Source: Gammaproteobacteria bacterium
Lineage (GTDB): Bacteria; Pseudomonadota; Gammaproteobacteria; Ga0077536
Direction of reading: 5' to 3'
Length of the DNA: 64,000 nt
NCBI GenBank assembly: GCA_016191285.1
Contig: JACPPA010000049.1
Location: forward strand, 41,139 to 105,138
A program made the position numbers and the translations under genes. This document shows positions 16,815 through 25,040 of the stretch, in pieces. The number at the start of each line of letters is the position of its first letter. Position 1 is the stretch's first letter. The notes under the pieces were generated by a model. The model was not told the DNA's origin. It did not search any database and saw only the letters and a list, made by a program, of their open reading frames with translations.

Positions 16815-18005
16815 TCAAAGGATGGCGCAAACTGCTTCGCAGAAGTAGTCAATATTTTTTTTGTTGATGCCAGCGACGTTGATGCGGCTGGAATCCACCA
16901 TGTAAATTCCATACTCGGTTTTCAATCGTTGTACCTGGTTTTTGTTCAAGCCCAAGAAAGAAAACATGCCCCGTTGCTGGGGAATGAAATCGAAGCGGCT
17001 ATTTCCCAATAGTGCGCTGAATTTCTTTGCGAGATCGGCGCGCAGGGCGTTGATGCGATCGCGCATTTCGGTGAGTTCGCGATCCCATTCTTGACGTAAG
17101 GCCGGGTCGCCGAGGATCCGGCCGACCAGCGCGGCGCCATAATTTGGCGGCATGGAGTAAATGCCGCGTGCGACGTTCTGGACCTGGCCATGGACCACCT
17201 CTGCTTCGGCAACCGTTGGCGAAACGATGGACAGCGCGCCGACCCGTTCGCGATAGAGACCGAAATTCTTCGAACACGAACTCGCGACGATGAGTTCGGG
17301 GACGCTGGCAGCCAGTTTGCGCACCCCATAGACATCTTGTTCCAGGCCAAGACCCAAGCCTAAGTAGGCGAGGTCGACAAACGGCGTGAAACCGCGTTTG
17401 GCGGCGAGCGCAGCGACGGCATCCCATTGCGCTTCGTTGAGATCAACTCCGCACGGGTTATGACAGCAGCCATGCAACAAGACCAGATCGCCGGCTTTGA
17501 TTTGATCGAGCGCGCTCAGCATTGCATCGACCTTCAAACCCTGTCGCGCGGCGTCATAGTACGGATAGATTTTGATCTCTAGTCCAGCATCGCCGAGCAG
17601 CGGCACGTGATTCGCCCACGTCGGATCGCTGACCCACATCGCGGCCCCAGGCCGCGCCCGATTGATGAGTTCCGCCGCGACGCGCAACGCGCCGCAACCG
17701 CCCGGTGCTTGCACGGTCCGGACGCGATCCGCCGTCAGCGCGGGATGCGCGATGCCGAAGATCAGCGCTTGAATCTCACGATTGAATTCAGCGTCGCCGG
17801 TCGGACCGACATAGGTCTTGCTGGTTTCGGTCGCGCGATGTACGGCATCAGCGCGAAGCACGCTCGCCATGATCGGCGTGTGGCCTGCTTCGTCTTTGTA
17901 AACCCCCACGCCCAGATCGACTTTGCGTGGATTGCCATCGTGGCGATAGGCGGCCATGAGGCCGAGAATGGGATCGGGATTTAAGGCCTTGAGGGTTTCA
18001 AACAT
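16815..18005 (-). CDS. tyrB: Aromatic amino acid aminotransferase
   Basis: Class I PLP aminotransferase of 396 residues, full length for the AspC/TyrB group. The start MFETLKALNPDPILGLMAAY, the VDLGVGVYKDEAGHTPIM segment, GCCHNPCGVD and the PLP-lysine motif SSCSKNFGLYRERVGAL (Lys near 247) are all present, with the late motif INVAGINK. It interconverts aromatic amino acids or aspartate with their 2-oxo acids using glutamate/2-oxoglutarate. TyrB and AspC cannot be separated with certainty by eye. It is monocistronic, with a repeat-filled gap upstream. Confidence 0.9.
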   Translation of the reverse strand: MFETLKALNPDPILGLMAAYRHDGNPRKVDLGVGVYKDEAGHTPIMASVLRADAVHRATETSKTYVGPTGDAEFNREIQALIFGIAHPALTADRVRTVQAPGGCGALRVAAELINRARPGAAMWVSDPTWANHVPLLGDAGLEIKIYPYYDAARQGLKVDAMLSALDQIKAGDLVLLHGCCHNPCGVDLNEAQWDAVAALAAKRGFTPFVDLAYLGLGLGLEQDVYGVRKLAASVPELIVASSCSKNFGLYRERVGALSIVSPTVAEAEVVHGQVQNVARGIYSMPPNYGAALVGRILGDPALRQEWDRELTEMRDRINALRADLAKKFSALLGNSRFDFIPQQRGMFSFLGLNKNQVQRLKTEYGIYMVDSSRINVAGINKKNIDYFCEAVCAIL

Positions 18006-18134
18006 GGCGCGCGACAGCGATGAGAAGAAGCGCGGATCATATAAGGCTGCGCCGCAAATGAGAATCGCCAGCGAGATGCCTTCTAAATAACGAACTGGAA
18101 ATACCGACCACCCGAAGTGCGCCAGAGTTTAGTT

Positions 18135-18460
18135 GTCGTCATTCCGGCGTGATCCCGGCCTTCGCCGGGAGGAATCCATGAAGTTTTTTTTATTTCACTG
18201 GGTCCCGGCATTCGCCGGGACGACGACCGCGCTATCCACCTCGCCTAGCGCATCCTATTAACCTGGTCAGCATTAATGCTCGTCTATTTAGATGGCGAAG
18301 CGGAAATATCGGCCACGCCACCGGTGCTAGGTTCAACCGTATCGCCATTCCGGCGCAACAGGCCGGGTAAAAAACTCGATGGAGTTGTCGAGTTGGTATT
18401 AGGGGTACCGAGCGCGGCGCCGTTTTCGCGCCATCATCCCGGCGTTCGCCGGAATGACGG
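18135..18460. repeat. Cluster of CGTCATTCCGGC-type palindromic repeats
   Basis: The 497-base gap between tyrB and the next gene has no convincing gene. It contains several small hairpins of one family: CCCGGCCTTCGCCGGG near 18153, CCCGGCATTCGCCGGG near 18203, and CCCGGCGTTCGCCGGAATGA near 18437. They are flanked by the familiar ATTCCGGC/GGAATGAC ends. Such elements are widespread dispersed repeats in proteobacterial genomes and are distinct from the GTGGGAGC family in this window. Confidence 0.75.
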
Positions 18461-18502
18461 TGGGGGTGCTCTGAGGCTGTTGAATGCGATGCGAGTGTTC
18501 GC

Positions 18503-18967
18503 TCAGCGCACATAGCACTGCTGTTGGGCTGAGGCGTAACTCAGTCCATCAAGATCGGCTACCACTTGCGGCGCGCGCGTGGCGGCGCTGTACGCCTGTA
18601 CACCGGTGAAGGCGAGATAAAAGAAGGCGGGTGGAAACATCGTGCCCAGAAAAACTGCCGCGCGGTTGCGTGGGTCTTGAGTGTAAGGGGGCGTGTAATT
18701 GTATTGCGTTTGCATGAGTTGCAAGCGTTGCACGTAAAGCTCGGCGCACGATTGATTCGGAGCGATGTCGCGCGTCGACGGAGCATGGGGTCCGAGCATT
18801 AAGCGCCGCGCATCGCCTAGGCGATCGTAAGTAAATTGTTCGGCGCCCTGCTGCACTTGGGGCCAGGTGGGCCAGACCGGCGCGGCGGCCCAGGCGGCGT
18901 TGGTGCTGAAGAGCGCGGTCCACAAACCAGCCGAGGCGCATAGCTCCATAAATAACGTCCGACGCAT
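18503..18967 (-). CDS. Secreted hypothetical protein
   Basis: A 154-residue protein I do not recognise. It begins with a signal-peptide-like stretch (about 1-27, ending NAAWAAAP). The mature part has two cysteines (in QSCAELYVQRL and QQQCYVR) that could form a disulfide, and a hydrophobic segment LGTMFPPAFFYLAFTGVQAY that might be a membrane helix. AAGGAGGGG lies before ATG 18967, so translation is well supported. It is divergent from dnaE2, so the LexA box lies between the two genes and could affect both. Confidence 0.7.
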   Translation of the reverse strand: MRRTLFMELCASAGLWTALFSTNAAWAAAPVWPTWPQVQQGAEQFTYDRLGDARRLMLGPHAPSTRDIAPNQSCAELYVQRLQLMQTQYNYTPPYTQDPRNRAAVFLGTMFPPAFFYLAFTGVQAYSAATRAPQVVADLDGLSYASAQQQCYVR

Positions 18968-19047
18968 GGCGGCCCCTCCTTAAGAGACTCACGCCGTTGT
19001 CGGCCGCGCCTGCGGTGGCTTGAGTCAGCAGCTCAAGATAGTCAGAA

Positions 19048-19067
19048 TACTGGATATATAAACAGTA
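19048..19067. promoter_or_regulatory. LexA (SOS) box upstream of dnaE2
   Basis: TACTGGATATATAAACAGTA matches the gammaproteobacterial LexA consensus (CTGT-N8-ACAG with an AT-rich centre, extended TACTG...CAGTA) with only two deviations. It sits 23 bases before the dnaE2 ATG, where it would block transcription until RecA-triggered LexA cleavage. The divergent gene at 18967 starts 80 bases away on the other side. Confidence 0.85.
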
Positions 19068-19090
19068 TTCATTAATGCTGGCAAACTCCC

Positions 19091-22000
19091 ATGACACCTG
19101 CCTATGCCGAACTCCATACGCTCAGCAACTTCACGTTTTTGCGCGGCGCTTCGCATCCCGAAGAATTGGTGCGCCAGGCGATCGCGCTCGGCTACACCGC
19201 GCTGGCCTTGACGGATGAGTGTTCATTAGCCGGCGCGGTGCGCGCCTGGGTGGCGGCCAAAGAGGCGGGCTTGCGGTTCATCTTAGGCAGCGAATTGACA
19301 CTGGATACTGGCGAACGGTTGGTCGTTCTCGCACCCGATGCCACAGCCTACGCGGAATTAGCCAGCCTCATTACTTATGGCCGGCGGCAATGTGCGAAGG
19401 GCGAGTACCGATTGAGTCGACCGGATCTCGTGGCAGGGATTACGCGCGGGTTGCTGTTGTCGGTACCTAATCCGCTCGAGCACACCACCCCGGCGTGGTT
19501 GGCCGAGCACTTTGCCGAGCGCGCGTGGCTGGCGGTGGAATTGTTTTATTCGGGCGTCGATCAAGCGCGTCTCGCGACACTCACTCAGTGGGCCGCGCAA
19601 TATGGGTTGCCGCTGGTCGCCAGTGGTGACGTGCATATGCATCTCCCGAGCCGCCAACCGCTGTGCGATGTGCTGACGGCAATTCGCCTGAACACCTCGG
19701 TACAGCACGCGGGCTATGCACTGTTTCCGAATAGCGAACGCCATCTTCGTCCACGTTCGCGGCTGGCGAAGATTTATCCCGCTGCATTACTGGCCGAGAC
19801 GATCAAGATCGCGGAGCGCTGCCAGTTCACGCTCGCTCAACTGCAATACCAGTATCCACGCGAACTCGTGCCCGCAGGCGAGACCGCGAGCAGTCATCTG
19901 CGCAAGCTGACTGTGCGTGGCATGCGCACGCGCTGGCCAGCGGGTGTGAGTGCGGCGGTGTCCACCCAGATCGAACACGAATTAACGTTAATCGCAGAGC
20001 TGCGCTATGAAGCGTTTTTTCTGACCGTTTACGACATCGTGCGCTTTGCCCGCAGCCGCGGCATTTTGTGCCAAGGGCGGGGCTCGGCGGCGAATTCGGC
20101 CGTGTGCTATTGCTTGGGCGTCACGGAAGTCGATCCCGCGCGAATGGAAATGTTGTTCGAGCGCTTTATCTCCAGGGAGCGCGGCGAGCCGCCCGATATC
20201 GATGTCGATTTTGAACACGAGCGGCGCGAAGAAGTCATTCAATATATTTATCGCAAATATGGCCGCAGACGTGCCGCGCTGGCCGCCACCGTCATCACCT
20301 ATAAGGCGCGCAGCGCCGTGCGCGATGTCGGTAAGGCGTTAGGGTTGGCGTTAGACCAAGTTGATCGACTCGCGGAAAACATAGTTTGGTGGGACGATCA
20401 GCACAGTCTTGATGAGCGATTGCGCGAGGTTGGTTTCGATCCCGCCAACGAGCAGATTCAGCGCGTGCTGCAACTGGTGGCAGAGTTGATCGGATTTCCG
20501 CGCCATTTATCGCAACACGTAGGCGGTTTCGTGATCTCGGATGGGCCGCTCGATCAATTGGTCCCGATCGAAAACGCCGCGATGCCAGAGCGCACCGTTA
20601 TCCAATGGGATAAAGATGATCTCGAAGCCTTGGGTCTGCTCAAGGTGGATTGCCTGTGTCTGGGTATGTTATCGGCGATCCGGCGCGCGTGTGTATTGAT
20701 CGCGGCGTATCGCGGGGCGCCATTTGAGATGGCGGATATTCCCGACAAGGAGCCGGCGACTTACGCCATGATTCAGCGCGCCGATACCGTGGGCGTGTTT
20801 CAGATCGAATCACGCGCGCAGATGGCGATGCTGCCGCGCTTGAAACCGGCCGGCTATTATGACTTGGTGATCCAAGTCGCCATCGTTCGGCCGGGGCCCA
20901 TTCAAGGCGAAATGGTGCATCCCTATCTGCGTCGCCGTAACGGCGAAGAGAAAGTCACTTATCCGAGCGACGCCGTACGCGGCGTCTTGGAACGGACCTT
21001 GGGCGTGCCCTTGTTTCAGGAGCAGGTGATTAAATTGGCGATCGTCGCGGCGGGTTTCAATCCGGGCGAGGCCGATCAACTCCGGCGTTCGATGGGGGCC
21101 TGGAAGCGCAATGGGAGGCTTGAACACTTCCGCGAGAAATTGCTCGGTGGCATGCGCGAGCGCGGCTATCCGGAGGATTTTGCCGTACGCCTGTTCAATC
21201 AAATCCAAGGGTTTGGCGAGTATGGGTTTCCGGAATCGCATGCCGCGAGCTTTGCCTTGCTGGCCTATGCTTCGGCCTGGCTCAAATGCCACGAGCCCGC
21301 GGCGTTTTTATGCGCGCTGTTGAATAGTCAGCCGATGGGTTTTTATGCGCCCGCGCAGTTGGTGCAAGACGCGCGGCGGCATGGCGTGACCGTACTGCCG
21401 CCAGATGTTCTGGCCAGTGATTGGGAGTGCACGCTAGTGCGTACCACAGCAACGTCGATGGAACCTGCTGTGCGGCTTGGCTTATGTCTGGTGAAAGGAT
21501 TATCCGCGGCGGTGGCGGCACGGGTGGTTGCCGCGCGGACGGTGTGCCCATTTACGCACACCACCGATCTCGGCGCGCGCGCCAAACTCGATCGCGGCGC
21601 TTTATCGACGCTCGCGCGCGCCGGTGCGTTGGCGAGTTTAAGCGGCCATCGACATCGTGCGAACTGGGCCGCACTCGGCGTGACCGCGCCCCTGCCCCTG
21701 TTACCCAAGGCGACGATCGCGGAGGGGCTTCCGTTGCTTCGCAAGCCCTCCGAAGGCGCGGATCTCGTCGCGGATTACGCCAACCTCGGCTTGACCTTAG
21801 GTCGTCACCCGCTCGCGCTACTGCGCGCACGACTCGATCACCTGCGCTGCGCCACGGCCTTTGAAATTATGCACGCGAACCATGGCGAGAAAGTCCGAAC
21901 GGCCGGCTTGGTGATCTCGCGCCAGCGTCCGGAAACCGCGACTGGCGTGGTGTTCGTAACACTCGAAGACGAAACCGGCGTGATCAATCTGATTGTGTGG

Positions 22001-22168
22001 TCGAGCTTGGTCGAGACCCAACGCCGCGAATTACTCGGCGCACGGTTGTTAGGGGTGAGTGGTCAGGTGCAGCGCGAAGGCATAGTCGTTCATTTGATCG
22101 CCGAGCGATTGTTTGATCATTCGGCGTTGTTGGGGCGATTGTCCGTTGAGTCACGGGACTTTCATTAG
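19091..22168 (+). CDS. dnaE2: Error-prone DNA polymerase DnaE2 (ImuC)
   Basis: A C-family DNA polymerase of 1025 residues, the size of DnaE2 rather than replicative DnaE (about 1160). The N-terminal PHP domain starts with the DnaE2 signature YAELHTLSNFTFLRGASHPE. The palm has PDIDVDFEHERREEVI, with likely catalytic Asp369 and Asp371, and a third Asp in LKVDCLCLG (about 520). The OB-fold region near the C-terminus (TAGLVISRQRPETATGVVFV) is present. It carries out mutagenic lesion bypass in the SOS response, normally with ImuA and ImuB. Neither is adjacent here: downstream is a toxin-antitoxin pair and upstream a secreted unknown. A strong LexA box precedes it. Confidence 0.95.
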   Translation: MTPAYAELHTLSNFTFLRGASHPEELVRQAIALGYTALALTDECSLAGAVRAWVAAKEAGLRFILGSELTLDTGERLVVLAPDATAYAELASLITYGRRQCAKGEYRLSRPDLVAGITRGLLLSVPNPLEHTTPAWLAEHFAERAWLAVELFYSGVDQARLATLTQWAAQYGLPLVASGDVHMHLPSRQPLCDVLTAIRLNTSVQHAGYALFPNSERHLRPRSRLAKIYPAALLAETIKIAERCQFTLAQLQYQYPRELVPAGETASSHLRKLTVRGMRTRWPAGVSAAVSTQIEHELTLIAELRYEAFFLTVYDIVRFARSRGILCQGRGSAANSAVCYCLGVTEVDPARMEMLFERFISRERGEPPDIDVDFEHERREEVIQYIYRKYGRRRAALAATVITYKARSAVRDVGKALGLALDQVDRLAENIVWWDDQHSLDERLREVGFDPANEQIQRVLQLVAELIGFPRHLSQHVGGFVISDGPLDQLVPIENAAMPERTVIQWDKDDLEALGLLKVDCLCLGMLSAIRRACVLIAAYRGAPFEMADIPDKEPATYAMIQRADTVGVFQIESRAQMAMLPRLKPAGYYDLVIQVAIVRPGPIQGEMVHPYLRRRNGEEKVTYPSDAVRGVLERTLGVPLFQEQVIKLAIVAAGFNPGEADQLRRSMGAWKRNGRLEHFREKLLGGMRERGYPEDFAVRLFNQIQGFGEYGFPESHAASFALLAYASAWLKCHEPAAFLCALLNSQPMGFYAPAQLVQDARRHGVTVLPPDVLASDWECTLVRTTATSMEPAVRLGLCLVKGLSAAVAARVVAARTVCPFTHTTDLGARAKLDRGALSTLARAGALASLSGHRHRANWAALGVTAPLPLLPKATIAEGLPLLRKPSEGADLVADYANLGLTLGRHPLALLRARLDHLRCATAFEIMHANHGEKVRTAGLVISRQRPETATGVVFVTLEDETGVINLIVWSSLVETQRRELLGARLLGVSGQVQREGIVVHLIAERLFDHSALLGRLSVESRDFH

Positions 22169-22241
22169 AGGTTCTCACCGACTCCTCTATCGATGCCGAT
22201 GGCGGCTGTTATTCGCACGGCGAAAGTAACCCTGGGCAAAC

Positions 22242-22317
22242 GCAATCAATAGTAATTGCTAGCATTGATTGCATCGAATAACCGGTCGCGCTAGCATTGC
22301 TAGCAGTGTTACTGCTA
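22242..22317. promoter_or_regulatory. Nested palindromes before toxin-antitoxin operon
   Basis: Three inverted repeats fill the leader of the fitAB-like pair: GCAATCAAT/ATTGATTGC (22242-22250 with 22264-22272), the perfect GCTAGCA-T-TGCTAGC (22290-22304), and TAGCAGT-GTT-ACTGCTA (22301-22317), which overlaps the second. Ribbon-helix-helix antitoxins bind such sites, so these are likely autoregulatory operators. A TAGGAG ribosome site follows immediately. Confidence 0.65.
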
Positions 22318-22328
22318 GGAGTCGACTC

Positions 22329-22550
22329 ATGGCCCAACTAATGGTGCGCAATCTGGCCGAAGATCTGGTCAAAGCCCTGAAACAACGCGCTGCGAAGTAC
22401 AATCGCAGCGCCGAACAGGAACATCGCGAGATTCTGCAAGCGGCGCTCAGTAGTCCTCGCCGCCGGCCTCTGGCGGACGTGCTGGCAGCCATGCCGAATG
22501 TTGGCGACGACAAAGATTTTCGTCGGGAGCAATCACCTCGACGAGGCTGA
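22329..22550 (+). CDS. FitA-like ribbon-helix-helix antitoxin
   Basis: A 73-residue antitoxin. The N-terminal MAQLMVRNLAEDLVKALKQR is a strand plus helix of the ribbon-helix-helix fold, and AEQEHREILQAAL is the second helix, as in FitA/VapB proteins. The basic, proline-rich tail would wrap the toxin. TAGGAG precedes ATG 22329; the frame opens earlier at 22269, but that part covers the palindromic operators and is unlikely to be translated. Two bases separate it from the PIN toxin gene. Confidence 0.88.
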   Translation: MAQLMVRNLAEDLVKALKQRAAKYNRSAEQEHREILQAALSSPRRRPLADVLAAMPNVGDDKDFRREQSPRRG

Positions 22551-22552
22551 TC

Positions 22553-22969
22553 ATGTACTTGGTCGACACCGATGTCATCAGTGAGGCTCGAAAAGGCGAA
22601 AAAGCTAACGCCGGAGTGCGGGCGTTCTTTAATAATGCCACTCGAAACAATATCGAGCTTTACTTGTCAGCGATCACCATTGGTGAACTTCGAAAGGGCG
22701 TCGAATCGATCCGGCATCGCGGTGACCGAGTGCAGGCGCAGCGCCTAGAGCGCTGGCTGGGCCGCTTAACTAATAACTACGCAGATGCCGTTCTTCCCTT
22801 TGATCAGGAAACAGCGCAAGTTTGGGGTCGGTTGAGCGCCCCACGTCCGGAGAATCCGCTAGACAAACAGATTGCGGCCACTGCATTGATTTACGATCTG
22901 GCCGTAGTTACGCGCAACACCGCGCACTACGCGCCGACCGGCGTTCGCCTGCTTAACCCGTTCACGTAG
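22553..22969 (+). CDS. PIN-domain toxin, FitB/VapC family
   Basis: A 138-residue PIN-domain ribonuclease toxin. The acidic residues of the active site are visible: Asp5 in YLVDTDVISE, Glu in ITIGELRKG (about 44), and Asp in ENPLDKQIAATAL (about 104), with VVTRNTAHY near the end, typical of FitB. It probably cleaves RNA when the antitoxin is degraded. It overlaps no other gene, and all catalytic acids appear intact, so the pair is likely functional. Confidence 0.9.
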   Translation: MYLVDTDVISEARKGEKANAGVRAFFNNATRNNIELYLSAITIGELRKGVESIRHRGDRVQAQRLERWLGRLTNNYADAVLPFDQETAQVWGRLSAPRPENPLDKQIAATALIYDLAVVTRNTAHYAPTGVRLLNPFT

Positions 22970-22980
22970 GGACAACGGAC

Positions 22981-23001
22981 AAACGGTGCCGGAGTTTCGC
23001 T
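22981..23001 (+). repeat. Module-flanking repeat, copy 1
   Basis: Twelve bases after the PIN toxin stop lies a half-element containing CGGTGCCGGAGTTTCGCT. The same sequence recurs at 24371-24401 on the far side of the AbiEii module and, as a full palindrome, at 35957-36001. This copy continues into a degenerate tail ending GGGTTCAAAT near 23024-23032. Confidence 0.65.
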
Positions 23002-23033
23002 CATTGCTAATTACGGTCGCCAGGGTTCAAATT

Positions 23034-23177
23034 AGAACTCATCTCAAAAATCATTCTGGAGCGCCCATGCGTTGTTGCGCAACTTCCTCCGGTGCTCATT
23101 TACTCCGTGTAAACTCCGCTCCTCGGAAGTCGCGCGCCTAGTCTGGTCACCCCACAATGATTTTTGAGATGAGTTCT
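23034..23177. repeat. 22-bp perfect inverted repeat at 3' end of AbiEii-like gene
   Basis: Bases 23034-23055 are the exact reverse complement of 23156-23177, with 100 bases between. The right arm lies inside the end of the AbiEii-like coding region (codons for the final SKII) and the left arm is outside it. So the tail of the gene has been copied in inverted orientation, or the palindrome came with the gene as part of a mobile end or a large terminator hairpin. No T-run follows. Confidence 0.7.
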
Positions 23178-23884
23178 AGTTTCTTCGCGACCTTTGCCAA
23201 CAACTTCAGTCCCGACACCAGGCGTTTTGAATCGGTGACGGCGAGACTTTCAGTGCATTGTTTCCGATGCCTAGTGTCTTCCAGCAATTTCGTGCTCGCA
23301 GCACGCGCGGCGCGACCAATAGTATCACCATAGGCGCGTCCAGCGAGTTCCGCACCCGCGAATGCTTCGTCTATCTTCCAGGCCGACAGCATGAACGCCA
23401 GGTCGATCGCATCGCGGCTCAGTACTGCTTGGTCATTCCAGCGATCGGCATTGGCTAACCATTTTTCCACGAAGCAACTGGTTCGATCGAGGACGGGCAC
23501 CGGAATACCCTTGACCGTCGTGGCTGCAACTTGAATACGTGCTTCAAGAATGATCTCAAATTTCAGCGGTTCGCCTTCAACACCAAGCACCGTGCGGATT
23601 CCGTATTGATCAGCGCGTACGTCACGAAGTAAGGATACCTGTTGACGTGATTTCGGTATTAGTTCGCCGAGCGATCGGTTATCGATTGTGGCCCGCAATG
23701 TCCGATAGCCGGCTAGATCGGAACAAATAAAATTGAGGTCTGCGGACTCGCGATATTCATCCAGCTCCAACGCGAGGCGCGTGCCGCCACCGAAGTAGCA
23801 TTGGGTTATCGCGAGAACACCCGCGTCTAGCGCATCGAGAACGCGTGCAACTATCCGATGGCGAGGGCGCCGATATTCAGCCAC
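23147..23884 (-). CDS. AbiEii/AbiGii-type nucleotidyltransferase toxin
   Basis: A 245-residue nucleotidyltransferase of the AbiEii/AbiGii toxin family. The motif GGGTRLALELDEYRESADLNF (about 31-51) is the family's GG-T-L followed by R-S-D-x-D/N. The second Asp of the usual SxDID is Asn here (ADLNF), which may weaken metal binding. Family members (such as AbiEii and MenT) transfer nucleotides to tRNA or other targets and act in phage abortive infection or growth arrest. It starts with GTG 23884 and overlaps the upstream partner by eight bases, so the two form one operon. Confidence 0.8.
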   Translation of the reverse strand: MAEYRRPRHRIVARVLDALDAGVLAITQCYFGGGTRLALELDEYRESADLNFICSDLAGYRTLRATIDNRSLGELIPKSRQQVSLLRDVRADQYGIRTVLGVEGEPLKFEIILEARIQVAATTVKGIPVPVLDRTSCFVEKWLANADRWNDQAVLSRDAIDLAFMLSAWKIDEAFAGAELAGRAYGDTIGRAARAASTKLLEDTRHRKQCTESLAVTDSKRLVSGLKLLAKVAKKLELISKIIVG

Positions 23885-24317
23885 GGGTTACCCCGGCGCC
23901 GAAGCGTGAAGATAGCGTCTCGAGCAACTCGCGCTCAGCCGGATCCAGGTGGTCAGGTTCAAGAAAACGCCGATTGCGATCGTACAGGCTCCACGCGTCT
24001 TCCGCCGACAGGTAACTGGTGCGTCGATTCCAGCACAACAGGTTGAGTTGGGGATAACGCGCGACCTCGACGACTTCTGAATCCAAGACCTTGGTTAGCG
24101 TGTCAATAAAGCTCGGTTGTCGAGATGCGAATAGAAATTGTTGCGCGACTGCCCTGGGCAACTTGATTCGTGCCTCCGTTTGGCCGGCCTTTCCGTCGCG
24201 GTCGCGTTGCGCCCGCTTGGCGAGGCGTAATTGTTCGGCGCGTGTGAGTTTGCTGGTGCGAGGCCGACCAGCGACAACGCGTTTTGCACGAGGGAGGGCG
24301 GTTTTCGTGTACCTCAC
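23877..24317 (-). CDS. Putative antitoxin/partner of the AbiEii-like toxin
   Basis: A basic, helix-rich protein I do not recognise by name. It begins RYTKTALPRAKRVVAGRPRT, continues with a charged helical region rich in Arg/Lys, and ends with an Asp/Glu-rich segment (DPAERELLETLSSRF). The stop overlaps the AbiEii start by eight bases, so it is likely the cognate antitoxin or regulator. The open frame reaches 24485, but its first 55 codons run through the flanking repeat and its hairpin, so I use GTG 24317. No good ribosome site is seen, and the start stays uncertain. Confidence 0.6.
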   Translation of the reverse strand: MRYTKTALPRAKRVVAGRPRTSKLTRAEQLRLAKRAQRDRDGKAGQTEARIKLPRAVAQQFLFASRQPSFIDTLTKVLDSEVVEVARYPQLNLLCWNRRTSYLSAEDAWSLYDRNRRFLEPDHLDPAERELLETLSSRFGAGVTRG

Positions 24318-24351
24318 CGTAGCTTTATTACGATGACGCGTCAACGTAAAA

Positions 24352-24545
24352 AACGGTGCCGGCGTAAAAAACGGTGCCGGAGTTTCGCTTATTTCGTTTA
24401 TAGAAAAATAAACGGCGGTGATTTGAATAATTTGTTTATTGGCAGGTGACGGACGGTAATTGATCGCATCGATGGCCGGCATCACCCTTAATCGAATAAT
24501 CGAAACTCTCGCACCAATTACTCACCGACCACCGGTTCAAATCTG
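24352..24545 (+). repeat. Module-flanking repeat, copy 2 (with tandem half-sites and tail)
   Basis: Two tandem half-sites, ACGGTGCCGGCG at 24353 and ACGGTGCCGGAGTTTCGC at 24371, are followed by a small hairpin (CGTTTAT-6-ATAAACG, 24395-24414). A degenerate inverted half (CGAAACTC, about 24501) and the tail ACCGGTTCAAAT (about 24531-24542) follow. This fills most of the 318-base gap between the antitoxin candidate and the MAPEG gene. Copy 1 lies on the other side of the AbiEii module in the same orientation. Confidence 0.55.
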
Positions 24546-24635
24546 AAAATAAATCCATTCGCTCTGTCGATTTGGTGACGGCCGGTTCGACTTAGGTAGT
24601 AGCCCGGACATTCGGGTAATCATGAAAGGACCGCC

Positions 24636-25040
24636 ATGACAGCCCTATCCCTCCATGTTTCCGCCATTTATGCCGGAATACTCGGACTTCTTGCCGCCGC
24701 GTTAACCGTGAGGGTGATTCTGAACCGCGTCAAGAGCGGAATCACCGCAGGCGATGGCGGCAATCCTCAACTTGCGCAGGCCATTCGAGCACACGCAAAT
24801 TTCATTGAACAAGCGCCATTGGCGCTGCTGTTACTCATCGTTGCAGAAGGGCTTGGAATGCCCACCAGCCTGTTGAACGGGCTGGGTTCAGCGCTAGTGG
24901 TAGCGCGGGTCGCCAATGCTTGGGGCTTGAGTCGATCGCTCGGCCCGACCATGCCGCGTCAGGCCGGGGCGGGCCTAACCGTATTGGTGGTTGCTGCAAC
25001 GTCGTTGACAATCTTATATCGAGCGCTTGGTATGTATTGA
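24636..25040 (+). CDS. MAPEG family membrane protein
   Basis: A 134-residue four-helix membrane protein of the MAPEG family (membrane-associated proteins in eicosanoid and glutathione metabolism), like E. coli YecN. The family core NPQLAQAIRAHANFIEQAPLAL (about 48-69) and RVANAWGLSRSLGP near the third helix are present. Bacterial members are mostly of unknown function; some bind glutathione. AAAGGA precedes ATG 24636. It stands alone between the AbiEii module and the sensor kinase. Confidence 0.88.
   Translation: MTALSLHVSAIYAGILGLLAAALTVRVILNRVKSGITAGDGGNPQLAQAIRAHANFIEQAPLALLLLIVAEGLGMPTSLLNGLGSALVVARVANAWGLSRSLGPTMPRQAGAGLTVLVVAATSLTILYRALGMY

Noticed and set aside
18276..18515. Plus-strand frame of 79 codons in the repeat cluster upstream of tyrB
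   Set aside because: It reads through the CGTCATTCC-type repeats and shows no protein features.
24531..24545. GGTTCAAATC resembling a tRNA T-loop
   Set aside because: The flanking bases do not pair into a T-stem and no acceptor, D or anticodon arms are found around it, nor around the similar stretches at 23024 and 33141.
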